Below are positions 23,967-32,359 of a stretch of 64,000 bases of DNA, one piece after another. The notes under the pieces are model-generated. The model ran no database searches and had not been told where the DNA came from. It saw nothing but the letters and a program-made list of their open reading frames with translations. The position numbers were made by a program, and so were the translations under genes. Within the stretch, counting starts at the first letter, position 1, and each line of letters begins with the position of its first letter. Origin of the DNA: Sediminibacterium sp. (GTDB lineage: Bacteria; Bacteroidota; Bacteroidia; Chitinophagales; Chitinophagaceae); contig JAFWCB010000008.1 of the NCBI GenBank assembly GCA_017537025.1, forward strand, positions 1-64,000, written 5' to 3'.

Positions 23967-24001
23967 ACTGCCTACAATTTTGGGGTTGCAGCAGTGCTGG
24001 C
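23966..24001 (+). repeat. Possible attC left-arm relic after hxlR-type gene
   Basis: AACTGCCTACAATTTTGGGG followed by TTGCAGCAGTGCTGGC aligns with the left arm of site 1 (ACTGCCACCAACATGGGG, TTTGCTGCAAGTGTGGC). As in true cassettes, it begins at the stop codon of the preceding gene. A clear right arm was not found before the next gene at 24085. Confidence 0.45.
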
Positions 24002-24084
24002 AGGCAGGCATGAATGCGGGTACTGTAGTAAGCGCCAAAACGGTAGCTATTAGTAAACCGGCCTTTATAAATTAACTTCGCATA

Positions 24085-24660
24085 ATGTTTGATAAACTAT
24101 ACAACGTAATTTCCAAAACAACTTATCTTGACCAAAAGGATAAGGATTTATGTTCCACTTTTTTTGAGCCGGTTACTTTTAAACGTAACGATATTATTGA
24201 AGTAGAAAATAAAATACCTCAAAACCTGTATTTTATAAATGAGGGTTATTTGCGATTGTTTTATTACGATGATAATGGTGATGAAATTACCACACAACTT
24301 TCCTCGCCTGAAAGTTTTATCACTTCCTTCTTAAGTTATATCAATCAAAAAAAAGCAACAGACAATTTAGAGTGCATTACAGACTGCGATTTATTAAGAA
24401 TCTCAAGACCAAAAATGTTGGAATTAATTGCCGCGAGTGAGACTTTCAAAAATTTCAGCTTGATTATATTTCAGGAAGCAATAACAACAACCCAAAGCAG
24501 AGCTAATGACCTGGCAACACTAACAGCCGAAATAAAATATAAAAAACTATTAAACGAACAGCCTCAACTTATCCAAAATATACCCCTTCAATACATTGCT
24601 TCTTATTTGGGAATAAAACCACAAAGTTTATCGAGAATACGAAACTTACTGAATAAGTAA
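24085..24660 (+). CDS. Crp/Fnr-family regulator 1
   Basis: The 191-residue protein has an N-terminal cyclic-nucleotide-binding-like beta roll (FKRNDIIEVENKIPQNLYFINEGYLRLFYYDDNGDEITTQL) and a C-terminal short HTH (PLQYIASYLGIKPQSLSRIRNLL). The arginine and glutamate of the cAMP phosphate-binding cassette are not evident, so it may respond to another ligand, as many Bacteroidota Crp homologues may. The next gene (sterol-desaturase family) begins 58 bp downstream on the same strand and is its probable partner. Confidence 0.82.
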   Translation: MFDKLYNVISKTTYLDQKDKDLCSTFFEPVTFKRNDIIEVENKIPQNLYFINEGYLRLFYYDDNGDEITTQLSSPESFITSFLSYINQKKATDNLECITDCDLLRISRPKMLELIAASETFKNFSLIIFQEAITTTQSRANDLATLTAEIKYKKLLNEQPQLIQNIPLQYIASYLGIKPQSLSRIRNLLNK

Positions 24661-24718
24661 CAAATGTGAAGTGGAGTTGAATTTGTACAGCACAGTTTTG
24701 TATTCTAAAAAATACAAA

Positions 24719-25489
24719 ATGAAAGAGTTGTTTCAAACAATCGTCCAGAATTTCCCAAAGGGGTTAATTAAAGCCATACTATTTAATGGCGGTATTATAT
24801 CGCTTAGCTATTACTTTATTTGGATTAAATATAAGGAACGCTTTAAAAAGTTTCGTATTCAATTAAAAGAAAGAGTAAATGATAAGCAAATAAAAAGAGA
24901 AATAGAAAATTCACTACTTACAGCTACTGTTGGTATTCTGGTAAGCAGCATCGTTTTGTTTTTCTACTCAAAAGGAAGTACGAAGCTTTATATAAATTTT
25001 GCAGACCATCCTTTTTTTAGCGTTGCAGGTTTCTTCATTATTCTGTTTGTAGATGATACCTGGTTCTATTGGACACATCGTCTGTTGCACCATCCTAAAA
25101 TTTTTAATTTAATACATGTAGAACATCATAAAAGTACCGATACCAATCCTTTCACTACTATGTCTTTTCATGTTTTAGAACCAACCTTGCTATCGCTTTG
25201 GATATTTCCGGTTGCCTTCTTTATACCCACTTATATCCCAATATTAGGGTTGGCTCAAGTATATGGTTTATTGAATAATATAAAGGCACATTTAGGCTAT
25301 GAATTTTACCCGGGTTGGTGGAACAGAACCTGGCTCCGGTACCTTACAACGAGTACCCACCATAATATGCACCACAGCAAGTTTAAGGGTAATTATGCGG
25401 TTCATTTTACCATTTGGGATAAGCTTATGGGAACAGAATTTAATAATTACGAAGCTGAATTTGATAATATAAAGCAAAGAGTTCAATAA
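24719..25489 (+). CDS. Sterol desaturase/fatty acid hydroxylase family membrane enzyme
   Basis: From the ATG at 24719 the 256-residue protein has several transmembrane segments and the three histidine clusters of the di-iron hydroxylase superfamily: HRLLHH, HVEHHK and HHNMHH, plus the NPF signature between them (TDTNPFTTMSFH). Members hydroxylate or desaturate lipids in the membrane using oxygen. The substrate is unknown; a lipid or carotenoid is plausible. The upstream open frame to 24671 lacks conserved sequence. Confidence 0.85.
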   Translation: MKELFQTIVQNFPKGLIKAILFNGGIISLSYYFIWIKYKERFKKFRIQLKERVNDKQIKREIENSLLTATVGILVSSIVLFFYSKGSTKLYINFADHPFFSVAGFFIILFVDDTWFYWTHRLLHHPKIFNLIHVEHHKSTDTNPFTTMSFHVLEPTLLSLWIFPVAFFIPTYIPILGLAQVYGLLNNIKAHLGYEFYPGWWNRTWLRYLTTSTHHNMHHSKFKGNYAVHFTIWDKLMGTEFNNYEAEFDNIKQRVQ

Positions 25490-25557
25490 ACGAGGGTATT
25501 AAAATAGGCACTAATAAAATTATTCAACAAGACCGATAGCTTGCAAATCCTCTTATC

Positions 25558-25582
25558 AACAGAATATATTCTCAACTTTCGG
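25558..25582 (+). repeat. Possible attC central-module relic
   Basis: AGAATATATTCTCAACTTTC closely resembles the GAATATATTCTCAGCTTC piece of site 7 and the ATTATATTCTCAGCTTTT piece of site 13. No arms were found. The surrounding 178 bp between the desaturase and isochorismatase genes hold nothing else recognisable. Confidence 0.35.
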
Positions 25583-25667
25583 TATATTTAGTAGGTAACG
25601 GTAAGCCATACAGATGCTGCAACACCTTATACGATCACTTTGTAGAAAAATTTAAATAAAAAATAAA

Positions 25668-26237
25668 ATGAGTATTTCAAAATCGGACAGACCCGCACTA
25701 ATTTTAGTCGACATTCAAAAAGGGTTTGACAATATAGAATATTGGGGCGGACAAAGAAACAATTTAGATGCAGAAAATAAGGCAGGTGAACTTTTGAAAC
25801 TTTGGCGAGAAAACGATCTTCCAATTTTTCATATTAAACATTGTTCTTCTATACCAACTTCTTTATTAAATGAATCGCATCAAGGAAATGAATTCAAAGA
25901 CATCGTAAAACCAACTGACGATGAACCAATTGTCAAAAAAAATGTCAATAGCGCATTTATCGGGACAGACTTAAAAGAGCAACTCGACAACCGGAAAATA
26001 ACCAAACTTGTAATTGTGGGCTTAACAACAGACCATTGTATTTCTACTACAACCAGAATGGCGGGAAACTTCGGTTTTGATACTTATTTGGTATCTGACG
26101 CAACTGCTACATTTAATAAAAAAGGACTTGACGGGCAAAATTTCCCCGCTGAATTAATTCATGAAACAGCTTTAGCTAGTTTGAACGGAGAGTTCGCTAC
26201 TGTTGTAACAACTGACTTTATAAAACAGCATATATAA
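25668..26237 (+). CDS. Isochorismatase-family cysteine hydrolase
   Basis: The 189-residue protein shows the family triad: Asp15 in LILVDIQKGF, a lysine in EPIVKKNVNSAF (Lys90 or Lys91), and Cys124 in VIVGLTTDHCISTTTRM. The cysteine places it with amidase-like cysteine hydrolases (nicotinamidase/carbamoylsarcosine type) rather than true isochorismatases. The LVSDATATF strand is also conserved. Substrate is unknown. A TCACTTTG element at about 25634-25641, one mismatch from TAnnTTTG, could be its promoter. Confidence 0.82.
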   Translation: MSISKSDRPALILVDIQKGFDNIEYWGGQRNNLDAENKAGELLKLWRENDLPIFHIKHCSSIPTSLLNESHQGNEFKDIVKPTDDEPIVKKNVNSAFIGTDLKEQLDNRKITKLVIVGLTTDHCISTTTRMAGNFGFDTYLVSDATATFNKKGLDGQNFPAELIHETALASLNGEFATVVTTDFIKQHI

Positions 26238-26244
26238 AAAATTT

Positions 26245-26270
26245 TCGCATATAACTTCAACAACGTATTT
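26245..26270 (+). repeat. Possible attC central-module relic
   Basis: CGCATATAACTTCAACAACG with TATTT resembles the site 13 piece GTACATAACTTCATCAACAT with ATTTTC. It follows the isochorismatase gene by 8 bp. Short and tentative. Confidence 0.3.
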
Positions 26271-26362
26271 AATTAGATCTTTATTGGTCAGATGGCTGAC
26301 GCTTGTATTTATATGATACAGTAACATTAATCTTTACTAAACGTATAACAAGAAAGACCAAA

Positions 26363-27517
26363 ATGGCACAACGCAAATATTTTGTTGACTGGGTAAGGGT
26401 ATTAGCATTTTTCTCTTTAATTTTTTTTCATTGTGCGATGCCCTTTGTAACTTTTGGATGGGAAATTAAAAATAAAGAACAATCTATTGGTTTAACCCGC
26501 CTTATCTGGTGGTTACATCAATGGAGGCTTCCGTTGCTATTCTTTGTTGCCGGCGTGGGCATCCATTATTCACTTGTAAAAAGGTCGGTTTTTGCATTCG
26601 CAGGCGAAAGGATTGTAAGGTTGTTCATTCCTTTATTATTTGCCATGTTTTTTACAATACCGTTTCAGGTATATTTTGAGTGGCTGCAAAAAGGGAGGAT
26701 AACCGGATCTTATTTTAATTTTTATCCGCAGGTGTGGCGTATGATACCTTACCCCGAAGGAGCGCTTACATGGAGCCACATGTGGTTTGTTGTTTATCTG
26801 TTTGTTTTCTGTATAGTACTGATTCCCGTATTTTCACTTTTTAAAATCAGAGTACTGCAAACTTTTAAAAGTTTTTTAGCCGATAAATTATCAGGAGGGC
26901 TTATAACACCTTTATTGTTCCTACCACTCGCATTTTATTATTTTACTTTATTTATTAAATATCCTGAACAGCAAAGCCTTTTGGATGATTGGTTTTTGTT
27001 TATTTTTTCAATAACGCTGATGTTTTATGGCTACTTGCTGGGTGGTTCAGAAAAATTCTGGAACACTTGTGAAAGATATAAGTATCACTATTTAATCACG
27101 TCGGTTCTTTGTATAATAATTTTATTTTATAATTTTTGGTGGAGTTTCAATTTACCTAAACAAAATGATTTAATGCTTTATTTGTATGGAACCTTGAATT
27201 CAATTCATATTTGGCTACTCATATTGGCTGCACTTGGTTTTGCTAAAAAATATCTTAATTTCAGTAATCGCTTTTTGCAATTTACAAATCAGGCGGTTTA
27301 TCCCTTTTACATTTTGCATCAGACAATAATTGTTACATTAGGTTTCTATATTGTTCAGTTACCTATTCCTATCTTTTTAAAACTACTTATTTTACTGGCT
27401 GTTACATTCATAGCGGTTTTTGCTATTTATAGATTTATTATTAAGCCTTTCATTATAACAAGAATTTTATACGGCTTAAAACCGAGAGAAAAGAATAATA
27501 GCCCATCATCTGAGTAA
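26363..27517 (+). CDS. Acyltransferase family 3 membrane protein
   Basis: From the ATG at 26363 the 384-residue protein begins MAQRKYFVDWVRVLAFFSLIFFH, the hallmark of acyltransferase-3 (OafA/OpgC type) proteins: a conserved D..R and a membrane His. About ten transmembrane segments follow, with RLPLLFFVAGVG and YPFYILHQTIIV, both typical. Such enzymes move acyl groups, usually acetyl or succinyl, onto cell-surface glycans. The acceptor is unknown. It stands alone in its interval. Confidence 0.8.
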   Translation: MAQRKYFVDWVRVLAFFSLIFFHCAMPFVTFGWEIKNKEQSIGLTRLIWWLHQWRLPLLFFVAGVGIHYSLVKRSVFAFAGERIVRLFIPLLFAMFFTIPFQVYFEWLQKGRITGSYFNFYPQVWRMIPYPEGALTWSHMWFVVYLFVFCIVLIPVFSLFKIRVLQTFKSFLADKLSGGLITPLLFLPLAFYYFTLFIKYPEQQSLLDDWFLFIFSITLMFYGYLLGGSEKFWNTCERYKYHYLITSVLCIIILFYNFWWSFNLPKQNDLMLYLYGTLNSIHIWLLILAALGFAKKYLNFSNRFLQFTNQAVYPFYILHQTIIVTLGFYIVQLPIPIFLKLLILLAVTFIAVFAIYRFIIKPFIITRILYGLKPREKNNSPSSE

Positions 27518-27684
27518 TTTTATTGGACAAACAACAAAAACTTTACCTTAGACATAGGATTGATCCAAAAAAATGATTGCCTGAAAAAGAAATCACTACT
27601 GATGACTTGCAGCAAAAAGTAGCTTGCGCTATCACATCAACGATATTAGTAAGCTTAAAGTGGCAGTCTCTTAAATAAATCGAT

Positions 27685-28266
27685 ATGGCAACAGACAATT
27701 TAAGAAAAAGGCTTTCAAAAAATTCTGATCTTACAACCAAAGAAATAAATTTGGTAACTGGTTATTTTACTGAGCAGTCTATCCCTAAAAAAACAGTTAT
27801 TTTAAAGGCCGGCGAAATTGCCCAAAAAGCATACTACATTAACAAGGGCTGCATGCGAGTTTTTTATGTAAAAGAAGACGTAGAAATTTCAGCCTACTTT
27901 TTTACAGAAGACATGTTCACGAATGCTTGCGAAAGCTTTATCGGGCAAAAACCCAGCAGACATTTTATTGAGGCTGCTGAAGACAGTGAAGTTTTATCTA
28001 TTTCCTATAATAAGCTGGAAGAATTATACACAAAACTTCCAAAAGCAAATGCCTTTTTTCGAAAAATGATGGAAGAGCGTTTTGAAGCAATTCACAATTC
28101 TTTTACTGCACAAATTCTTGAAACACCTGAAGAACGCTATTCTAATTTACAGAAAAATAACCCTTCTCTGATAAACCGCATCCCCCAGCATCAAATAGCT
28201 ACTTATCTTGGAATAACGCCTATATCTTTAAGCAGAATAAGAAGCAGACTGAAAAAAAAGCCATAA
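27685..28266 (+). CDS. Crp/Fnr-family regulator 2
   Basis: The 193-residue protein has the beta-roll (IPKKTVILKAGEIAQKAYYINKGCMRVFYVKEDVEISAYFFTEDMF) and C-terminal HTH (IPQHQIATYLGITPISLSRIRSRLKKK). A single Cys occurs in the NKGCMR turn, which is common in this group. It is followed 79 bp downstream by an operon of a beta-barrel, a beta-propeller and a SnoaL-like gene on the same strand, its likely target. Confidence 0.83.
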   Translation: MATDNLRKRLSKNSDLTTKEINLVTGYFTEQSIPKKTVILKAGEIAQKAYYINKGCMRVFYVKEDVEISAYFFTEDMFTNACESFIGQKPSRHFIEAAEDSEVLSISYNKLEELYTKLPKANAFFRKMMEERFEAIHNSFTAQILETPEERYSNLQKNNPSLINRIPQHQIATYLGITPISLSRIRSRLKKKP

Positions 28267-28345
28267 CCTCAATTTCTTATCTTTTGTTAATGAAAACTAT
28301 CGGCATTACCACCTTTATTTGTAGTATGCTATTATAGTTTAATGA

Positions 28346-29128
28346 ATGAAAGTTATTGTTAGGATATACTTCTCAAAATTATTACAAGTATATTGTAGCA
28401 TACTGTTATTCGGGTTTACTGCATTTTCTCAAAACCCGGCTAAAGATACGATCAATTTCAAAGGCTCTGTTGCTGCTACGGGTATCGTACAAACGGGAGA
28501 TGAAAACAGAACCGTATTTTCACTTTTATCAGTACTAAAGATTAGTACGCAAAAATATCAGATCGAGCCATTAACAAGCATTGCTTATAGTACCAAGCCG
28601 GGTAAACAGGTAGAAGGAGAGTATTTAGAGAATATTATTTTTAGGTATCATCAAAACAAAGCCATTTACCCCGCCATTGGAACTGCTTTTGAGCAAAGTT
28701 TTTTGAGAAAAATAAATTTCCGTTATACGCTATCGGCTGCAGTAGTTTTTAATTTACTGAAGAAAGAAAATCAAATTTTAAAGTTTGCTTTAGGCTATAG
28801 CCACGAAAATACAAATTATGAGAATGGTGCTTTTGTTCCATCAATTGATGGAATAAATCCTTACAGTAAAAACGAAGAACAACTTTATGTAAGAATTAAA
28901 GGCGAACACACCATTGAAAAATTTAAAATAAGCTACGATATTTTTTATCAAGCCCCCTTTGAAAAGTTAACCGACAAAAGGTGGCTTATCATAGGAAATG
29001 TAGACTACTCGATTGCAAAACATTTAGCAATAAGGGCAAGTGCTGTGAATAGCTATGAGAATTTTGTTGCCACAAATGTTTCAAAAGATAATTTTAGACT
29101 CACATACGGTTTAAATATTCAATTTTAA
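28346..29128 (+). CDS. DUF481-like outer-membrane beta-barrel protein
   Basis: The 260-residue protein has a signal peptide (to AFSQ, about residue 29) and alternating amphipathic strands ending in the aromatic terminus NIQF typical of outer-membrane barrels. The segment GSVAATGIVQTGDENRTVFSLLSVLKIS and paired strands resemble DUF481/YdiY-type barrels. Transport role unknown. The next gene begins 12 bp downstream. Confidence 0.65.
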   Translation: MKVIVRIYFSKLLQVYCSILLFGFTAFSQNPAKDTINFKGSVAATGIVQTGDENRTVFSLLSVLKISTQKYQIEPLTSIAYSTKPGKQVEGEYLENIIFRYHQNKAIYPAIGTAFEQSFLRKINFRYTLSAAVVFNLLKKENQILKFALGYSHENTNYENGAFVPSIDGINPYSKNEEQLYVRIKGEHTIEKFKISYDIFYQAPFEKLTDKRWLIIGNVDYSIAKHLAIRASAVNSYENFVATNVSKDNFRLTYGLNIQF

Positions 29129-29140
29129 AAAATAAATAAA

Positions 29141-30082
29141 ATGAAAAAGTCAATTTTAATTTCTTCTTTTCTGTTGAGCTTAACAGCTACAATTTTTGGT
29201 CAGGGATTACCACCAATTTATGACAACACACCCAAAGAAATTCAGCCTACAAAAAACTTTGCACACTATCCCAAAAATACTTGGTTAGAAAACATTGTTA
29301 AAGGCAATGATGGTAATTTTTATATAACAAACTATCCGGTAGGTGTAATTCTTAAAGTATCTAAAAGTGGGAATACAGAAAACTATGCACAGGTTAAAGG
29401 GAAAATTGCCGGTATAGCCAAATATGGAGCAAACCAATTTTTAGTAACCGGTTGGGATACTACGAGTAAGCCATCCATTTTTATAGTTGATAATAAGAAA
29501 AATACATCTGTATTCACCTCCATTGATGGAGGTATGTTTCCGAATGGTATCATTGAGTTTGGAAAAAACGGATACTTGATTGCAGATTCTTATGCAGGAT
29601 GTATTTGGCTTTTAAATAAGCAAGATAAATCAATAAAAGTATGGTTAAAAAATGATTTGCTGGCGCGCATTGATGAAAAAAGCCCATTGCCCGGGGCTAA
29701 TGGATTAAAGGTTTATAACAATAATCTTTATATATCAAATACAGGCAAAGGAGTGATTGTAAAAGTACCAATTGTGAATAACGAAGCGGGTACACCCGAA
29801 GTATATGTGTCAGGTGCTTCGGTAGATGATTTTGCTTTTGATGAAAACGGAAATATATATGGTGCCACTAATGTTTTTAACAGAGTAATTAAGATAAGTC
29901 CGGATAAAAAAATTACTGTTGTTGCAGAACTTTCTAATGGAGCGGCAGGGGCAACATCTGTTGTAGTTGAAAAGAGCAAAGAAGGTAAAACTATTTTGTA
30001 TGTACCCACTTGTGGGGGTATGGGAGTACCACCTGCTACCGGAATCGAAGAAGCAAAAATATTAGAAATCAAAATCAAATGA
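29141..30082 (+). CDS. Secreted SMP-30/gluconolactonase-like beta-propeller
   Basis: The 313-residue protein has a signal peptide (MKKSILISSFLLSLTATIFG) and a six-bladed propeller with LENIVKGNDGNFYITNYPVG, MFPNGIIEFGKNGYLIADSYAGCIW, GANGLKVYNNNLYISNTGKG and VDDFAFDENGNIYGATN. This pattern is that of SMP-30/gluconolactonase-like lactonases, which bind a divalent metal. It overlaps the SnoaL-like gene by ATGA, so the two are translationally coupled. Confidence 0.75.
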   Translation: MKKSILISSFLLSLTATIFGQGLPPIYDNTPKEIQPTKNFAHYPKNTWLENIVKGNDGNFYITNYPVGVILKVSKSGNTENYAQVKGKIAGIAKYGANQFLVTGWDTTSKPSIFIVDNKKNTSVFTSIDGGMFPNGIIEFGKNGYLIADSYAGCIWLLNKQDKSIKVWLKNDLLARIDEKSPLPGANGLKVYNNNLYISNTGKGVIVKVPIVNNEAGTPEVYVSGASVDDFAFDENGNIYGATNVFNRVIKISPDKKITVVAELSNGAAGATSVVVEKSKEGKTILYVPTCGGMGVPPATGIEEAKILEIKIK

Positions 30083-30474
30083 AAGATCAGACCGAATATA
30101 ACAAGCAGTTTATTATAAATCATTTTGAAGAGTTCGTGAATAAGAAAAATGTTGCCGTTGCGTTTCAAAATATGACAACCGATTTTCTTGACCACGATGA
30201 AGCCGGTGGTATTGCCATAGGTCCGCAGGCTGCCGTTACTATGATGGAGGGAGTCCATAAATATATACCCGACATAACTGTAAGCATTGAAGATATCATA
30301 GCTGAGGGGGATAAGGTAATGGTTAGAAATATTTGGACAGGAACAACCCTAGAAGGAAAGAAAATTCAGTTTAGGGGTTTTGTATTATGGCGATTAGCGG
30401 ATGGGAAAATTGCAGAGCGGTGGGCTACACTAACACCGCCTTATCAGCGAACAAGCGAAAAAGAGGAATGGTAA
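30079..30474 (+). CDS. SnoaL-like polyketide cyclase/ester cyclase-family protein
   Basis: From the ATG at 30079, whose A-T-G overlaps the stop of the propeller gene, the 131-residue protein has the SnoaL pattern: HFEEFVNKKNVAVAFQNMTTDFLDHD, MMEGVHKYIPDITVSIEDIIAEGDKVMVRNIWTGT and FRGFVLWRLADGKIAERWA. It is cytoplasmic and of NTF2 fold. The reaction is unknown. The open frame to 30010 is shadow sequence inside the upstream gene. Confidence 0.8.
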   Translation: MKDQTEYNKQFIINHFEEFVNKKNVAVAFQNMTTDFLDHDEAGGIAIGPQAAVTMMEGVHKYIPDITVSIEDIIAEGDKVMVRNIWTGTTLEGKKIQFRGFVLWRLADGKIAERWATLTPPYQRTSEKEEW

Positions 30475-30497
30475 TGTATTTAATCTTTGCCCCACTT

Positions 30498-30524
30498 GGG
30501 CAAGCGCTGTTGGTTAGTGGTATG
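30498..30524 (+). repeat. Probable attC right-arm relic
   Basis: GGGCAAGCGCTGTTGGTTAG followed by TGGTATG closely matches the right arm of site 1 (AGCAAGCCCTGTTCGTTAG, CTGTAAC). It includes a GTTAGTG core close to GTTRRRY. It lies in the 100 bp gap between the SnoaL-like gene and the next membrane-protein gene. Confidence 0.45.
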
Positions 30525-30574
30525 TATTGACAAGCAACTACTTTAACCTAATTTTATTGGTAAAATCAACAGAC

Positions 30575-31000
30575 ATGCAAAAGATTACCTCAAAACTTCT
30601 GCTTAGAATTGCAGCAATTATCATGTTACTTCATGCCATCGGACATACTTTGGCTATTGTAACATGGCGCAAACCTAACGGTAAGATTCCTTTTGACATT
30701 GTTCAGAAAATGCAAGACACCCATTTTTCGTTTCAAGGAAAAGATTCGACTATGGCATCTTTCTTTTCCGGACATGGCTATGCAGGAGCAATTTTTCTTC
30801 TGCTTATTGTTTCCATCTTATGGACAATTTCAAATTGGCAGGAAAATAGAGCTACAAAAATCCTCTGGCTTGTTGGAGTTGCTATTGTATTGTTAGCAGT
30901 TGATGAACTATTATTCTTTTTCCCTATGGCAATGGTTTTCAGTCTGCTTGCAGCAGCCTTAGTATTTATTTCTATTTTTAAAATAAATAAAGTGTCCTAA
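30575..31000 (+). CDS. Four-TM membrane protein of unknown function
   Basis: From the ATG at 30575 the 141-residue protein has four hydrophobic segments (about 7-27, 64-82, 93-112, 114-134). The first contains MLLHAIGHTLAIVTWRKPNG, and the soluble loop contains DIVQKMQDTHFSF. I recall a similar uncharacterised family with this LHAIGHT motif but cannot name it with confidence. It precedes a Crp/Fnr regulator gene by 24 bp. Confidence 0.6.
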   Translation: MQKITSKLLLRIAAIIMLLHAIGHTLAIVTWRKPNGKIPFDIVQKMQDTHFSFQGKDSTMASFFSGHGYAGAIFLLLIVSILWTISNWQENRATKILWLVGVAIVLLAVDELLFFFPMAMVFSLLAAALVFISIFKINKVS

Positions 31001-31024
31001 TAAGGAGCTAAAACACTACTTGTA

Positions 31025-31594
31025 ATGACAGAACTTGAAAAATATATAGAAACATTTTTTGGAGTAGGTATTGATGACTTATCTAGAATTAGTTCTTTCT
31101 TTAAACCAGTGACCCTTAAAAAAGGGGACTACTTTTTAAAAACAGGAAGATATTGCGATAGACTTGGGTTTATGCAAGCAGGAATTATAAGAGAGTTTGT
31201 TTTTGTGGAAGATAAAGAAATTACTAAATGGATTTCAACAAAAGGCTATTTTGTTGTGGACTTGGCAAGTTTCGTTTTTCAACAAAAAGCACGTTGGAAT
31301 ATTCAGGCATTGACAGATTGTGAGCTTTATGTAATTGATACTAAAGACTATCAAAAAATTGGAGAAGTAGTTTCAGGGTGGTCTTCATTGGAAAAACTTT
31401 TTATTGCAAAATGCTTTACAATTTTAGAAGATAGAATTCTACAACATCTTTCCATGTCTGCAGAAGAACGGTACAATCAACTTTTCAATTTTAATAAAGA
31501 GCTGTTTAATCAGGTGCCACTGCAATACTTAGCTTCTATGCTCGGAATAGCACCTGAAACCCTAAGTAGATTAAGGAAGAAAGCCAGTTTATAA
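31025..31594 (+). CDS. Crp/Fnr-family regulator 3
   Basis: The 189-residue protein has the sensor roll (LKKGDYFLKTGRYCDRLGFMQAGIIREFVFVEDKEITKWIS) and HTH (VPLQYLASMLGIAPETLSRLRKK). It lies between a four-TM protein gene and an SRPBCC gene in the same direction, with gaps of 24 and about 75 bp. It is the third Crp/Fnr gene within 7.5 kb. Confidence 0.83.
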   Translation: MTELEKYIETFFGVGIDDLSRISSFFKPVTLKKGDYFLKTGRYCDRLGFMQAGIIREFVFVEDKEITKWISTKGYFVVDLASFVFQQKARWNIQALTDCELYVIDTKDYQKIGEVVSGWSSLEKLFIAKCFTILEDRILQHLSMSAEERYNQLFNFNKELFNQVPLQYLASMLGIAPETLSRLRKKASL

Positions 31595-31669
31595 ACTTCT
31601 TGATTTTTGTCAAGCGAAGGCTTTGCTTTTGAATTGATTTTTGCATTGTTAATTAAACAAAGAAATGCA

Positions 31670-32182
31670 ATGCTTACAAAATCAATCTTCTTAATCGCAA
31701 TGGGCTTTGTGGTGTCCGCAAGTTCATCTGCACAAAACAATTTAAAAATGAAAAGTATCAACAACAATGCACCGGTAAAATGCAGCAAAACAATCACTAT
31801 CAATGCTAATAGTGAAAAAGTATGGTCAATTATGACCAATATAGACAAATGGGCAACTTGGCAGGCGGAAATTAAAAACCCCAAATTAAATGGCGAATTG
31901 AAACCGGAAACAACTTTCGACTGGAAAACGGGAGGAGCGAAAATTCATTCAACTTTACATACAGTTGAACCATATAGACAATTTGGGTGGACTGGAAAAA
32001 CTTTTGGTATTTTTGCAATACACAACTGGAGATTAACAGAAATTAATGGACAGACAACAGTTTCCGTTGATGAAAGCATGGAAGGTTTTTTCGCTAAACT
32101 TCTAAAAAAGTCATTTAATAAGAACCTGGAAAAAGGTATGCAGACTTGGCTCGACTTGCTAAAAAAAGAGTGCGAAAAATAA
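31670..32182 (+). CDS. Secreted SRPBCC (polyketide cyclase/START-like) protein
   Basis: From the ATG at 31670 the 170-residue protein has a signal peptide (MLTKSIFLIAMGFVVSASSSAQ) and an SRPBCC domain: CSKTITINANSEKVWSIMTNIDKWATWQAEIKNPKLNG and the terminal EGFFAKLLKKSFNKNLEKGMQTWLDLLKK helix. The fold binds hydrophobic ligands. A secreted SRPBCC protein is somewhat unusual. The following 177 bp to the kdp regulator hold no feature I can identify. Confidence 0.75.
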   Translation: MLTKSIFLIAMGFVVSASSSAQNNLKMKSINNNAPVKCSKTITINANSEKVWSIMTNIDKWATWQAEIKNPKLNGELKPETTFDWKTGGAKIHSTLHTVEPYRQFGWTGKTFGIFAIHNWRLTEINGQTTVSVDESMEGFFAKLLKKSFNKNLEKGMQTWLDLLKKECEK

Positions 32183-32359
32183 AATATAGTGCTCCAAAAC
32201 TTGGTTTACATTGTAAAAAGAAGATGCGGTGGAATCGAATATAACTGTAATCAAGCACATCGATCCCTGAATGATATGACGCCACTTTTCGCTATTCATT
32301 GCACTGCTAATTATAGGAAAAGACTGGACATAGCATTAGAATAGAAAACTCAGTAAAAG

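Noticed and set aside
29728-30258. Minus-strand ORF of 176 codons
   Set aside because: It is antisense to the beta-propeller and SnoaL-like genes, both of which have clear family motifs.
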